Origin: Bacillota bacterium
Lineage (GTDB): Bacteria; Bacillota; Bacilli; Alicyclobacillales; SLC66
Reading direction: 5' to 3'
NCBI GenBank assembly: GCA_021805735.1
Contig: JAJZEE010000037.1
Coordinates: 1-33,161 of the forward strand
DNA: 33,161 nt
The position numbers were made by a program, and so were the translations under genes. Below the pieces are notes generated by a model, which had not been told where the DNA came from, searched no databases, and worked only from the letters and a program-made list of their open reading frames with translations. Shown piece after piece: positions 6,215 through 14,110 of the stretch. Position 1 is the stretch's first letter. Every line of letters begins with the position of its first letter.

Positions 6215-7336
6215 TCAGATGAACAGCCGCAGGATATTTTCCGCCGCGTCCGTAACCAGAGCGTACGCGTTGGCCATGGCGAACTCCTCGCTGACCGGCC
6301 CCGGACAAATGCTGAACAGACTGTCCACGCCCAGTTCATACAACAGTTCCCGTCCGACGCCGAGAGCGCCGGACAGACACACCACGGTCTTGCCGCACGC
6401 CTTCGCACGCCGGGCGACTCCGGCCACCGCTTTCCCGTACGCGGTTTGCGCGTCTGTCCTGCCCTCCCCGGTGATGACGAGATCGGCGTCGCGCACCGCC
6501 TCTTCAAAATGAAACAGGTCGAGCATCACCGTGATGCCGGAATCCAAACTGGCGCCGCAGAAAGCTGCCAACGCCGCGCCAACGCCCCCCGCCGCGCCCC
6601 CGCCCGGCAACTCAGACACGTCGATCCCGAGGGTGCGGTGAATCTGCCGCGCGAGGTGTCTCAAATTGCCGTCCAACAGTTCAACCATTTCGAGAGTCGC
6701 GCCCTTTTGCGGGCCATACACGGCGGTCGCTCCTTGGCGACCGTAGAGCGGATTGGAGACATCGCACATGACCCGAATGGACACTTCCTTTATTCTCGGA
6801 TGGAGACCCTGTGTATCCAGTTGGACTATCTCCCCGACATGAATCCCGCCAAACAGCGCCTGCTCCCCGTCCGCGTCAAGCGCACGCAACCCCAACGCCT
6901 GAGCCATCCCGACGCCGCCGTCATTGGTCGCGCTACCTCCGATTCCCACGATGATGGTCTCGACCTCGGGACGGTCCAGCGCGCAGCGAATCACTTCCCC
7001 CAACCCATACGAAGTTGTGTAGAGGGGGTTGCGTTCCTCCGCGGTCAATAGAGTCAGTCCGGAGCAACGCGCCATCTCAATAATCGCAGTGTGCCCGGCC
7101 AGTCCATACTCCGCAGAGATCTTCCTCCCCAGCGGGTCTGTTACCTCGCACTCCATCCGCTCGCCATGCAGCGGTCCGAGGATCGCATCAAGAACGCCTT
7201 CGCCGCCATCGGCGATGGGAATTCCCCTCACGGTCACGTTACCGCAACGCGCTGCGGCTTCCTGAACGGCCCGAATGAAGTCGCCGGACGAGAGGCTGCC
7301 TTTATAGGAATCTGCGGCGACAAGAACATTCAGCAT
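6215..7336 (-). CDS. glxK: Glycerate 2-kinase (GarK/GlxK family)
   Basis: This 373-residue protein, of normal family length, phosphorylates D-glycerate with ATP, giving 2-phosphoglycerate. The family's landmarks are present: ADSYKGSLSS near the N-terminus, IPIADGGEGVLDA (~40-52), VGIGGSATNDGGVGMAQALG (~150-170), GGGAAGGVGAALAAFCGA (~265-283) and VITGEGRTDAQTAYGKAVAG (~300-320). Its ATG overlaps the glcD stop by seven bases, so it is the last gene of the glc operon. In glycolate breakdown it takes the glycerate formed from glyoxylate into glycolysis; carboligase and tartronate-semialdehyde reductase are not in the window. Confidence 0.93.
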   Translation of the reverse strand: MLNVLVAADSYKGSLSSGDFIRAVQEAAARCGNVTVRGIPIADGGEGVLDAILGPLHGERMECEVTDPLGRKISAEYGLAGHTAIIEMARCSGLTLLTAEERNPLYTTSYGLGEVIRCALDRPEVETIIVGIGGSATNDGGVGMAQALGLRALDADGEQALFGGIHVGEIVQLDTQGLHPRIKEVSIRVMCDVSNPLYGRQGATAVYGPQKGATLEMVELLDGNLRHLARQIHRTLGIDVSELPGGGAAGGVGAALAAFCGASLDSGITVMLDLFHFEEAVRDADLVITGEGRTDAQTAYGKAVAGVARRAKACGKTVVCLSGALGVGRELLYELGVDSLFSICPGPVSEEFAMANAYALVTDAAENILRLFI

Positions 7337-8814
7337 GACTCATGCGCCTCCTCCCGGAAAATGTTCCTGCCAGTTGGATTCATATGCTGCGCGGCAGACT
7401 TCCGCGCGTCGCGAAACTCTGCGCACCGCGCGGGATGTGGGATGAGCTTGCCCGAATTGCACAGATCGCGCGGGTTGAACACCTCGCGCAACCGCCGCTG
7501 CGCCTTCAAGTCCGTTGCCGAAAACATATACGCCATCTGCCCGATCTTCTCCAAACCGACGCCGTGTTCGCCGGTGATGCTGCCGCCGGCATCCACGCAC
7601 TGTTCCAGGATGCGTTCCCCGAGCTTCATGGCCTGCTCGCGTTGCCCCGGAATTCGCGCATCATAGCAGATGAGTGGATGGAGATTCCCGTCGCCCGCAT
7701 GGAAAACGTTCGCCACCCGCAATCCATGCTCGCGACTCAGCTCCGCGATGCGCCGCAGGACCTCCGTCAGCTTCGTGCGGGGAATCACGCCATCCTGAAC
7801 GAGGTAGTCCGGAGAAATCCGTCCGATCGCCGGAAACGCCATTTTGCGGCTGCTCCACCACAGGGCGCGCTCCGCATCGTCCTTCGCAATCTGCACCCTG
7901 CGCACGTGGTTTTGCTCACAGATTTCCATCACCCGCCGCGCCGTGTCTTCGACTCCGGCCGACAGACCGTCCACTTCGACCAGCAACGCCGCCTCGATGT
8001 CCAGCGGATAACCCACATGATAATGACTCTTGTCGACCGCCTGCATCATGAGTTGGTCCATCATCTCCACCGCTGCCGGAATGATCCCCGAGGAAATGAT
8101 GTCCGACACCGTTCTGGACGCGTCGTCCACATGATCAAAATAGGCCAGCACCGTCTTCACGGCTTCCGGACGCTTCAGGATCTTCACCGTGATCTCGGTG
8201 GCGATGCCAAGCGTTCCCTCCGACCCAACGATCACCCCGAGTACATCATAACCGACCGGATCGCCGAATGGGTGTCCGAAATCTGCGATCTCCCCGGACG
8301 GCAGCACCACCTTGGCCGCCACGACGTGGTTGGTGGTGACGCCGTATTTGAGACAATGCGACCCTCCCGCATTCTCCGCCAGGTTGCCGCCAATCGTGCA
8401 CACCGATTGACTGGAGGGATCGGGCGCATAATAGAATCCGCGTTCCGCGATTGTTTTCGTGAGCACAAGGTTCACAAAACCGGGCTGCACGACCGCGCGC
8501 TGATTGTCAAAATCCACGGCGAGCAACTTGTCCATCCTGGCGAGGCTGATGACCAAGTCGTTGTTTCGCGGCGTCGCCCCGCCGCTCAGGCCCGTACCCG
8601 CACCCCTGGGCAAAAACGGAATCGACTCCTGGTTGCACAGTTTCACGACCCTCGCCACCTGATCCGTCGATTCGGGAAATACGACGGCGCCAGGCAGCGA
8701 TTTTTCGGCGACATACGCGTCGCAATCGTAGGCCTTCACCTGATTGGCTTCAGACAGCACATTCTGCGCCGAGACAATCTCGCGCAATGCCGCAATGATG
8801 CGCTCCGCAAGCAT
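7330..8814 (-). CDS. glcD: Glycolate oxidase, FAD-binding subunit GlcD
   Basis: This 494-residue FAD-linked oxidase has a PCMH-type FAD domain (LPRGAGTGLSGGA ~68-80, GGNLAENAGGSHCLKYG ~145-161, GSEGTLGI ~200) and the C-terminal oxidase domain with HAGDGNLHP, ITGEHGVG and the final 'FNPRDLCNSGKLIP'. It oxidises glycolate (or a related 2-hydroxy acid such as D-lactate) to the 2-oxo acid, passing electrons to the GlcF Fe-S subunit. I chose the ATG at 8814 over the upstream frame to 8967 because GAGGAGG lies nine bases upstream and the extra residues overlap glcF. The start lies one base after the glcF stop (TGAtATG). Confidence 0.93.
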   Translation of the reverse strand: MLAERIIAALREIVSAQNVLSEANQVKAYDCDAYVAEKSLPGAVVFPESTDQVARVVKLCNQESIPFLPRGAGTGLSGGATPRNNDLVISLARMDKLLAVDFDNQRAVVQPGFVNLVLTKTIAERGFYYAPDPSSQSVCTIGGNLAENAGGSHCLKYGVTTNHVVAAKVVLPSGEIADFGHPFGDPVGYDVLGVIVGSEGTLGIATEITVKILKRPEAVKTVLAYFDHVDDASRTVSDIISSGIIPAAVEMMDQLMMQAVDKSHYHVGYPLDIEAALLVEVDGLSAGVEDTARRVMEICEQNHVRRVQIAKDDAERALWWSSRKMAFPAIGRISPDYLVQDGVIPRTKLTEVLRRIAELSREHGLRVANVFHAGDGNLHPLICYDARIPGQREQAMKLGERILEQCVDAGGSITGEHGVGLEKIGQMAYMFSATDLKAQRRLREVFNPRDLCNSGKLIPHPARCAEFRDARKSAAQHMNPTGRNIFREEAHESC

Positions 8815-8815
8815 A

Positions 8816-10141
8816 TCAACGCGCCTCCTCTGCATAGGCCATATCAAGCAGTTCGACGGTGTGCAGCACGTCGACGTCCTGGTGGCGGCGGTGCGCGCCA
8901 ACCCTGATCTGCAGCATGCACCCTGGATTCCCCATGGCGATGGCGTTGACACCCTCGGGCACGTCATCCATCTTCCGTTCGAGAAGCTGCCCGGCCATCT
9001 GCGGGTGTATCAGATTGTAGATCCCGGCGCTGCCGCAACACCGCTCCGAATCCTGCATCTCCACGACTTTCAGCCCAGGTATCGAACGCAAAATACGGCG
9101 CGGTTGATCGCGGATGTTCTGCGCATGGCAGAGATGGCAGGCATCGTGGTACGTGATCGTGCGCTCCACCCGGCCCGTCGGAGCTTCGAACCCCACTTCG
9201 ACGAGCAATTCGCTGATATCGCGCACCCGTCCGGAAAACTCTTCCGCTTTGCTGTGATACTCCGGGTCATCGCGAAACAGTTCCGGGTATTCCTTCAACG
9301 CCGCGCCGCAACCCGCCGCGTTGATGATCACGTACTCGGCTCCCGTCGCCAGGAACGCGTCGATGTTTTGACGCGCCAGGTCGCGCGCCTGTTGACGGTC
9401 GCCCGCATGAATCTGCAAGGCGCCGCAACACAGTTGCTGCTTGGGCACCACGACCTCCAGACCATTGCGGACCGCCACACGCGCTGTCGCTTCATTGATA
9501 GAAGCAAACAATACATCCATCACGCAGCCCGTGAACAGCGCCGCAGTGGCTTTGCGCACACCTTGGGCGGCCATGCGCGGCGGCAGGGTCTGCAGCGCCG
9601 GGCGCGCCTTGACGGCAGGAAGCACCGCTTCCATCTCCCGCAAGTGTGGCGGCAGGATGCGCAACAGGCCAAGTCTGCGTACAAGCCATCGCAGCCCTGC
9701 CCTCTGGTAAACTTTCAATAGCCCGCCGATCGCATACAGCCGTACTGGATACGGGAAAATATGCCGCAAGACGAGTTTCTCCAGCCCTCGGTTGATTCCG
9801 CGCGGCAATTGCTCCGCATGTACTTGTCCGCGCGCTTCTTCAATCAACGCGCCCACCTGGACGCCGGAAGGACACACTGTCTCGCAAGCCCGACAGTCCA
9901 AACAGGTGAATACGGGATCAATCACGGCGGCATCAAGCGACAGGCGGCCCTCTGCGGCTTCCTTGATGAGATAGACTCGTCCTCGCGGCGACTGGTTTTC
10001 ATCAAACAACTCCTGGTATGTCGGACAAACCTCCAGGCAAAACCCGCAATGGACGCAAACTGAATACTTGTCGGCGTCAGGTGTATCGGCAATCATAGAG
10101 GACAGGCTTGGCACTGGCGTTTCAGCTGCCATGTACGCCAT
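8816..10141 (-). CDS. glcF: Glycolate oxidase, iron-sulfur subunit GlcF
   Basis: This protein of about 441 residues has two 4Fe-4S ferredoxin motifs near the N-terminus (CVHCGFCLEVCP and CLDCRACETVCP). Two CCG-type cysteine-rich domains follow (KQQLCCGALQ...AAGCGAALKEY and DACHLCH...ERCCGSAGIYN), the layout of GlcF/LutA/GlpC electron carriers. It transfers electrons from GlcD to the quinone pool at the membrane face. I prefer the ATG at 10141 (GGGAGGG seven bases upstream, one base after the glcE stop); an in-frame ATG at 10159 would lie inside glcE. Confidence 0.92.
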   Translation of the reverse strand: MAYMAAETPVPSLSSMIADTPDADKYSVCVHCGFCLEVCPTYQELFDENQSPRGRVYLIKEAAEGRLSLDAAVIDPVFTCLDCRACETVCPSGVQVGALIEEARGQVHAEQLPRGINRGLEKLVLRHIFPYPVRLYAIGGLLKVYQRAGLRWLVRRLGLLRILPPHLREMEAVLPAVKARPALQTLPPRMAAQGVRKATAALFTGCVMDVLFASINEATARVAVRNGLEVVVPKQQLCCGALQIHAGDRQQARDLARQNIDAFLATGAEYVIINAAGCGAALKEYPELFRDDPEYHSKAEEFSGRVRDISELLVEVGFEAPTGRVERTITYHDACHLCHAQNIRDQPRRILRSIPGLKVVEMQDSERCCGSAGIYNLIHPQMAGQLLERKMDDVPEGVNAIAMGNPGCMLQIRVGAHRRHQDVDVLHTVELLDMAYAEEAR

Positions 10142-10142
10142 C

Positions 10143-11477
10143 TCATATCCCTCCCGCATATTTGCTTGGCGTCAACACATTGCGCGGGTCAAAGGCCTGC
10201 TTGATCGACCGCATCACGGCAAGCTCCCCCTCGCCGACCCGACTGCCATGGAAACAGTCGTGGTGACGACGGACCTCAAGCGGAGCGCGTTCGATGACGC
10301 TCACGCAAGCAAGTTCACTGCACCGCTGGCGCACAGCGCTGATTAAGTCAAGGATCGCGGCGACATCAGACACTTTCGCGAAGACACGGCCCGTTCCGCT
10401 GGACAGGGAGAACGAATGGAACGCCCTGACCTCATGCGCAGCGGCCAACGCGGCAATATCTCCAGCCAATGACGCCAGTTGCGTCGGAGGCGCCTGAATC
10501 CGCAACACAAGTCCTGACGGCTCCAGTGTCTTGCGATAGCGCTCCCAAAATTGTACGACTTCCGCTTGCCGCAACACGGTGAACGACGCGCCGACAACCG
10601 ATGCCATCTGTTGCAGAGACCTGGTCTGAAATGCGGATGCCTGCTCGCCTTCGTCACAACCAACGGCGAGCATCCACTGAGTTGAACTATGGTCTCCCGC
10701 ATTCCCGGCCTGTTCCGTCGCCAAAAGCTCCAGACTACTCGGAATCAGGTTTGAATCCATCACCTGTTTGCGGAGCGCGTCGACTTGCGTGATCGACCCG
10801 CCGAGCAGGCACAACTCCCGATATAGAGGAAGCGGTTTCAGCTTGAACGTGCACTCCGTCAAAATGCCCAAGGTGCCTAGAGAACCGATAAATAATTTGG
10901 ACAGGTCGTATCCGGCGACATTTTTAACCACCTTGGCTCCCGTTCGCACGAGATCTCCATCGGCAAACGCGATACGCGTTCCGATGAGCATGTCGCGCAG
11001 CGTTCCGTACAAGACCCGCGCCGGCCCGGAAACTCCTGTTGCAACCAATCCGCCGACAGTAGCCGCCGGGCTGCATACCGGATCGATGCCGAGCATCTGT
11101 CCATGACTGGCCAATAGTTGTTGCAAGTCCGCGAAACGCATGCCGCTCTGCACGGTGACAACCATATCGGCTGGAGAATAATCGACGACCTGACACAGTC
11201 GCTCCGTGCGCACGGCGACGGCGATCGGTTGCGCGATATTGCCGAAACCGAGTTGCGTTCCCGCCCCAACAGGCGCCACCTTCCAGCCATTCTCGCTGGC
11301 CAGCCTTAAAACGGCGGCCATCTCATCGGCGGCGCCGGGAAACACGCTGACAACCGGTTCCCGCTGTCCGCTAATACGGGCGGCCAACTGGGAATCGACG
11401 CGCACATAATCTGAACCTGCGCAGGTCATGAGCGCGTCCTGTATGCGCTGCTCAGGAACTTGAAAACTCTCCTCCAT
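10143..11477 (-). CDS. glcE: Glycolate oxidase, FAD-binding subunit GlcE
   Basis: This 444-residue PCMH-type FAD protein has PVGAGTQLGFG (~70), 'TVQSGMRFADLQQLLASHGQ' (~105-125), 'PAATVGGLVATGVSGPARVLYG' and GSLGTLGILTECTFKLKPLP. It lacks the long C-terminal oxidase domain of GlcD, as GlcE does. It is the first gene of the operon glcE-glcF-glcD-glycerate kinase, whose members lie one base apart or overlap. The ATG at 11477 has GAGGG seven bases upstream; a GTG directly before it (11480) is less likely. Confidence 0.9.
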   Translation of the reverse strand: MEESFQVPEQRIQDALMTCAGSDYVRVDSQLAARISGQREPVVSVFPGAADEMAAVLRLASENGWKVAPVGAGTQLGFGNIAQPIAVAVRTERLCQVVDYSPADMVVTVQSGMRFADLQQLLASHGQMLGIDPVCSPAATVGGLVATGVSGPARVLYGTLRDMLIGTRIAFADGDLVRTGAKVVKNVAGYDLSKLFIGSLGTLGILTECTFKLKPLPLYRELCLLGGSITQVDALRKQVMDSNLIPSSLELLATEQAGNAGDHSSTQWMLAVGCDEGEQASAFQTRSLQQMASVVGASFTVLRQAEVVQFWERYRKTLEPSGLVLRIQAPPTQLASLAGDIAALAAAHEVRAFHSFSLSSGTGRVFAKVSDVAAILDLISAVRQRCSELACVSVIERAPLEVRRHHDCFHGSRVGEGELAVMRSIKQAFDPRNVLTPSKYAGGI

Positions 11478-11848
11478 CACTTCACCCTCTTACCCGAAAA
11501 ATGTCGCCGCCATTCAGAGTAATACTCGTTTCACCTTTGAGTCTGAATACTACTATTCTATGACGAGTTTGTCTCAACATCACACAGGACTCCCCATCAT
11601 CTACGTCCATACGGTTTTCAGAGAAGCGCGGCCTCCCGTCTCCCGTCGCTCAGATTTTTCCGAATTCTCTCATGTATCTTCGTCCGACATGTGATAACGT
11701 AGAAATTGGATGCGTTGTATATCTTCACAACATGTGTATACCCGTTATGGAAAGCCAGGCAAATCCAGTCTGCTTCCGCCATACTAGCGGCAGTGGTATT
11801 CAGTAATTCTATCACCAATACCGCGCCGACCAAATGGGGTGAATCCCT
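11478..11848. promoter_or_regulatory. Divergent control region of the glc operon and the c-di-GMP gene
   Basis: This 371-base non-coding region drives glcE leftward and the EAL-globin-GGDEF gene rightward. On the glc side, about 11514-11553, there are nested inverted repeats: ATTCAG...CTGAAT arms enclosing ACTC...GAGT, with GAATA-ctac-TATTC next to them. These are plausible regulator sites. A weak minus-strand promoter (TTCAGA, 17 bases, TATTAC) overlaps them. No regulator gene for the operon is seen in the window, and no riboswitch could be recognised. Confidence 0.4.
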
Positions 11849-13525
11849 GTGGTTCAATCTGACCATGGCGATCTGTACGTGGAACCAAGCATCGTGTATC
11901 AACCCATCGTAGATATTATGACAGGCAGCGTGATTGGCTATGAAGCTCTCTCGCGGTTGGCAGGTCGCGAGGAGGACGGGTTCCGGCCGCTTCATGCGCT
12001 GGCCAGGAAGCGAAAATGCCTGCCCGCCACTCTATGCCGAGCGCAGGAACTGGCTCTTGAGTTGGCCCACGAAAGACCCGCGCGGACGATCCTGTTCGTC
12101 AACGCAACATCGGCCTCGCTTCAGGATTCCGCGCGGACCGCGGCGCCGGATGAGCGGCCGCTCCAGGATATCGTGTTCGAACTGCCCGAGCGCACGGGAT
12201 CATCCGCCAATTGGGATGCGCTGTTGGCGCCCGCCCGCGCTTCGGGAGCGATGGTGGCGATTGACGACTGGGGAATCGGTGAAGCAGACCCCCTGCGCAT
12301 GATCCGATTGAAACCGGATTGGCTCAAAATAGATCGGTCTCTCGTCATCCATATCAACGAGGACCCAGATGTAGCCAAATTGATCGAGGTGCTCGTGCAA
12401 TGGGTCGACGTTCGGGGCGTGCGCATTATTGCGGAGGGATGCGAGACGTGGGAGCAGGTGGAACGCCTGCGATCGCTCGGCGTTCGTTACGCGCAGGGGT
12501 TTGTGTTGGCCCGCCCAGGCCGCGAATGGATAACAACCGTGTACATGCCCGCCCCGGGACTGCGACTGGGACAATTGCATGGAGTTCCCCTAGCTTTGGC
12601 GCGCGCGGCCGAACTGACGGACGCGCATCTGGAGATCATCGAAAATGAGCAACGCCGCATAGAGAATCTTCTTTCCGCCGCCACGATCGCCACCGTGTCC
12701 TGGATTCGCCGCTCAGCGGCAGGAGTCCATCTGGAGGATCCGGACGCCATGAAGCGATACGGTGCGGCGCTGACAAAGCATCTGCAGACCCTGACGCGCG
12801 GCCGCCTGAGTTTGCTTGACGTGGATCGCGCCCGCACCATTGTGCATGTGCATCAACGGTTGGGTCTGGATCTTTCCTGGTATGTCATGGCCTATCGGGA
12901 ACTCCAGGCGTTCGTCGCCAAGAGGTTGCGCAGGAACCGCCAGACGAACCTTGCCGAAGCCATTCGCGGCCTCTTCGCGTGGGACATGGCGATTACGATG
13001 GAAGCGTATCAATCGATGCTGGACCATGACGCGCTGACAGGCATCCTGACGCGCAGGGCGTTTTGGACCAAGGGAGAGTATCTTCTGCACGCAGGGATGT
13101 CGCGCAATCAAGTGTGGGCGTTTGTCATCCTCGACGTCGACGAGTTCAAAGCGATCAATGATACCCTGGGCCACGTGGCGGGCGACAGCGTTCTCGGGCA
13201 GATCGGGAGTGTGCTGCATGACTTTATGTCCCCCGATTTCCTCGTCGCCCGCCTCGGAGGCGACGAATTCGCCGTGTTGCTTCGCTATCGCTCCGCGGCG
13301 CGATTGCAAACAACGGTGCAGGCGGTCCGGAGCGCAATCAGGCGATCTGTGAAAGGGGTGCGTCTCACGGCGGGAATCGCCGTCTTGGGCCGTGACGGCG
13401 CCTCACTCGATGCTCTCTACCAAGCGGCGGACGTACAACTGTACGCCGCCCGGCGGAAACAGAGGGGCGCAAAAGGGTTGTCGCAGCCAGACGTTCCACA
13501 GCTCCCTTCGACACTCCACTGCTAG
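11849..13525 (+). CDS. EAL - globin-like sensor - GGDEF cyclic-di-GMP protein
   Basis: This 558-residue protein starts at a GTG with GGGGTGA six bases upstream. Residues ~15-235 form an EAL phosphodiesterase with all main catalytic residues visible: EALSR (32-36), Asn 85, Glu 111, Asp139-Asp140 (DDWG), Lys160 in LKIDRS, Glu196 in AEGCE, Gln216 in AQGF. Residues ~255-395 resemble a globin-coupled-sensor/protoglobin domain; 'HVHQRLGLDLSWYVMAYREL' matches the proximal-histidine helix region 'vH.riGl.p.WYl.aY', with His335 (or 333) the candidate haem ligand. Residues ~395-545 are a GGDEF cyclase with intact GGDEF (470-474) but no RxxD inhibitory site. It probably adjusts c-di-GMP in response to O2 or another gas. 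The domain order is unusual. Confidence 0.88.
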   Translation: MVQSDHGDLYVEPSIVYQPIVDIMTGSVIGYEALSRLAGREEDGFRPLHALARKRKCLPATLCRAQELALELAHERPARTILFVNATSASLQDSARTAAPDERPLQDIVFELPERTGSSANWDALLAPARASGAMVAIDDWGIGEADPLRMIRLKPDWLKIDRSLVIHINEDPDVAKLIEVLVQWVDVRGVRIIAEGCETWEQVERLRSLGVRYAQGFVLARPGREWITTVYMPAPGLRLGQLHGVPLALARAAELTDAHLEIIENEQRRIENLLSAATIATVSWIRRSAAGVHLEDPDAMKRYGAALTKHLQTLTRGRLSLLDVDRARTIVHVHQRLGLDLSWYVMAYRELQAFVAKRLRRNRQTNLAEAIRGLFAWDMAITMEAYQSMLDHDALTGILTRRAFWTKGEYLLHAGMSRNQVWAFVILDVDEFKAINDTLGHVAGDSVLGQIGSVLHDFMSPDFLVARLGGDEFAVLLRYRSAARLQTTVQAVRSAIRRSVKGVRLTAGIAVLGRDGASLDALYQAADVQLYAARRKQRGAKGLSQPDVPQLPSTLHC

Positions 13526-13573
13526 AAGCAAAATCTGCAGGATGAAAACAACAGCGCCTGGACGGACCGTGCG

Positions 13574-13603
13574 CAGACACAGACCAGGCGGTAACTTTAT
13601 AAT
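13574..13603 (+). promoter_or_regulatory. Promoter of the vapB-vapC remnant
   Basis: CAGACA (13574-13579) and a perfect TATAAT (13598-13603) are separated by 18 bases, 30 bases before the vapB ATG at 13634. The -35 matches consensus at four of six positions. The perfect -10 is the main support. Confidence 0.5.
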
Positions 13604-13633
13604 GTATATAGATGATGTCGCGGAGGTACGCAA

Positions 13634-13849
13634 ATGGATCTTATTCGAAAGCAAACTTACATCACACCGGATCAGGATCGGGCGCTGAAGCAACTGGCGA
13701 AGGAATACCAACTCAGTGAAGCGGAACTGGTGCGACGCGCTTTGGAGTATTGGCTGGCCACTCAGGAGACAAAGAACGACCCGTTTCAAGATTTGATTGG
13801 GTGTTTTGACGGACCTGCACAAGGCGAACATGACGACATCTATCAGTGA
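13634..13849 (+). CDS. Ribbon-helix-helix antitoxin (CopG/VapB type)
   Basis: This 71-residue protein reads 'MDLIRKQTYITPDQDRALKQ', then 'LAKEYQLSEAELVRRALEYW'. This is a ribbon-helix-helix: a beta strand carrying R/K-Q-T-Y-I, followed by two helices with the 'S.aelvR.Al' signature. It ends in an acidic tail (GPAQGEHDDIYQ), as toxin-binding tails do. GCGGAGG precedes the ATG. The downstream PIN toxin gene overlaps its end but is broken, so this is now an orphan antitoxin that may still bind its own promoter. Confidence 0.85.
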   Translation: MDLIRKQTYITPDQDRALKQLAKEYQLSEAELVRRALEYWLATQETKNDPFQDLIGCFDGPAQGEHDDIYQ

Positions 13850-13985
13850 ATTTCGTCGAATCCTGGTGGTTACCTCGGTGTGGATCGCATTGATGAATCG
13901 AAAAGACCGTGCGCACGACGCATTTTCGATTCATGTAATTCGATCCAGCAAAGATCTGGACGCCGCCTTTGCGTTTGTGGAATAA
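13830..13985 (+). pseudogene. VapC (PIN) toxin with internal deletion and mutated active site
   Basis: The frame starts at an ATG overlapping the antitoxin end and reads 'SEFRRILVVTSVWIALMNRK' then 'DRAHDAFSIHVIRSSKDLDA AFAFVE', stopping at 13983. The first half matches the PIN N-terminus (...ILVDTSVWIALLNR.D..H), but the first catalytic Asp is Val (GTT for GAT). The second half matches the PIN C-terminus ('DAFSF.V...I..AFAFD.HF'). About 60-70 central residues are missing in frame and the end is truncated. The remnant should have no nuclease activity. Confidence 0.75.
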
Positions 13986-13989
13986 GGTT

Positions 13990-14011
13990 CAGGGGCGCAA
14001 ACGCGCCCCTG
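13990..14011. terminator. Strong hairpin between convergent units
   Basis: A 9-bp perfect stem CAGGGGCGC/GCGCCCCTG with AAAC loop sits between the rightward vapB/vapC remnant and the leftward symporter gene, whose stop is 100 bases away. There is no T-run on either side, so it is a weak candidate for a bidirectional terminator based mainly on position. Confidence 0.4.
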
Positions 14012-14110
14012 ATTGCCTGCTGCATGCACCCACAGCAACGAATCTGTTCGACCGCCAAGCCAACCGGGCCAGACCATTTCGGTTCGCGTCACTGGTCATC
14101 CCAGATAGAA

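Noticed and set aside
6131-7051. 306-codon plus-strand ORF
   Set aside because: It is antisense to glycerate kinase, with codon-shadow composition rich in Arg, His and Pro.
7342-8907. 521-codon plus-strand ORF
   Set aside because: It is antisense to glcD, which has full family signatures; the composition is Arg/His-rich as in shadow frames.
8744-9721. 325-codon plus-strand ORF
   Set aside because: It is antisense to glcF and has no recognisable motifs.
11700-11848. c-di-GMP (GEMM) riboswitch upstream of the GGDEF/EAL gene
   Set aside because: Fragments such as GGAAAGCCAGGCAAA look suggestive, but the conserved GEMM core and its paired helices are not present.
11618-11995. Minus-strand ORF of 125 codons in the glc/c-di-GMP intergenic region
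   Set aside because: It overlaps the EAL domain start, has no ribosome-binding site and has no protein-like features.
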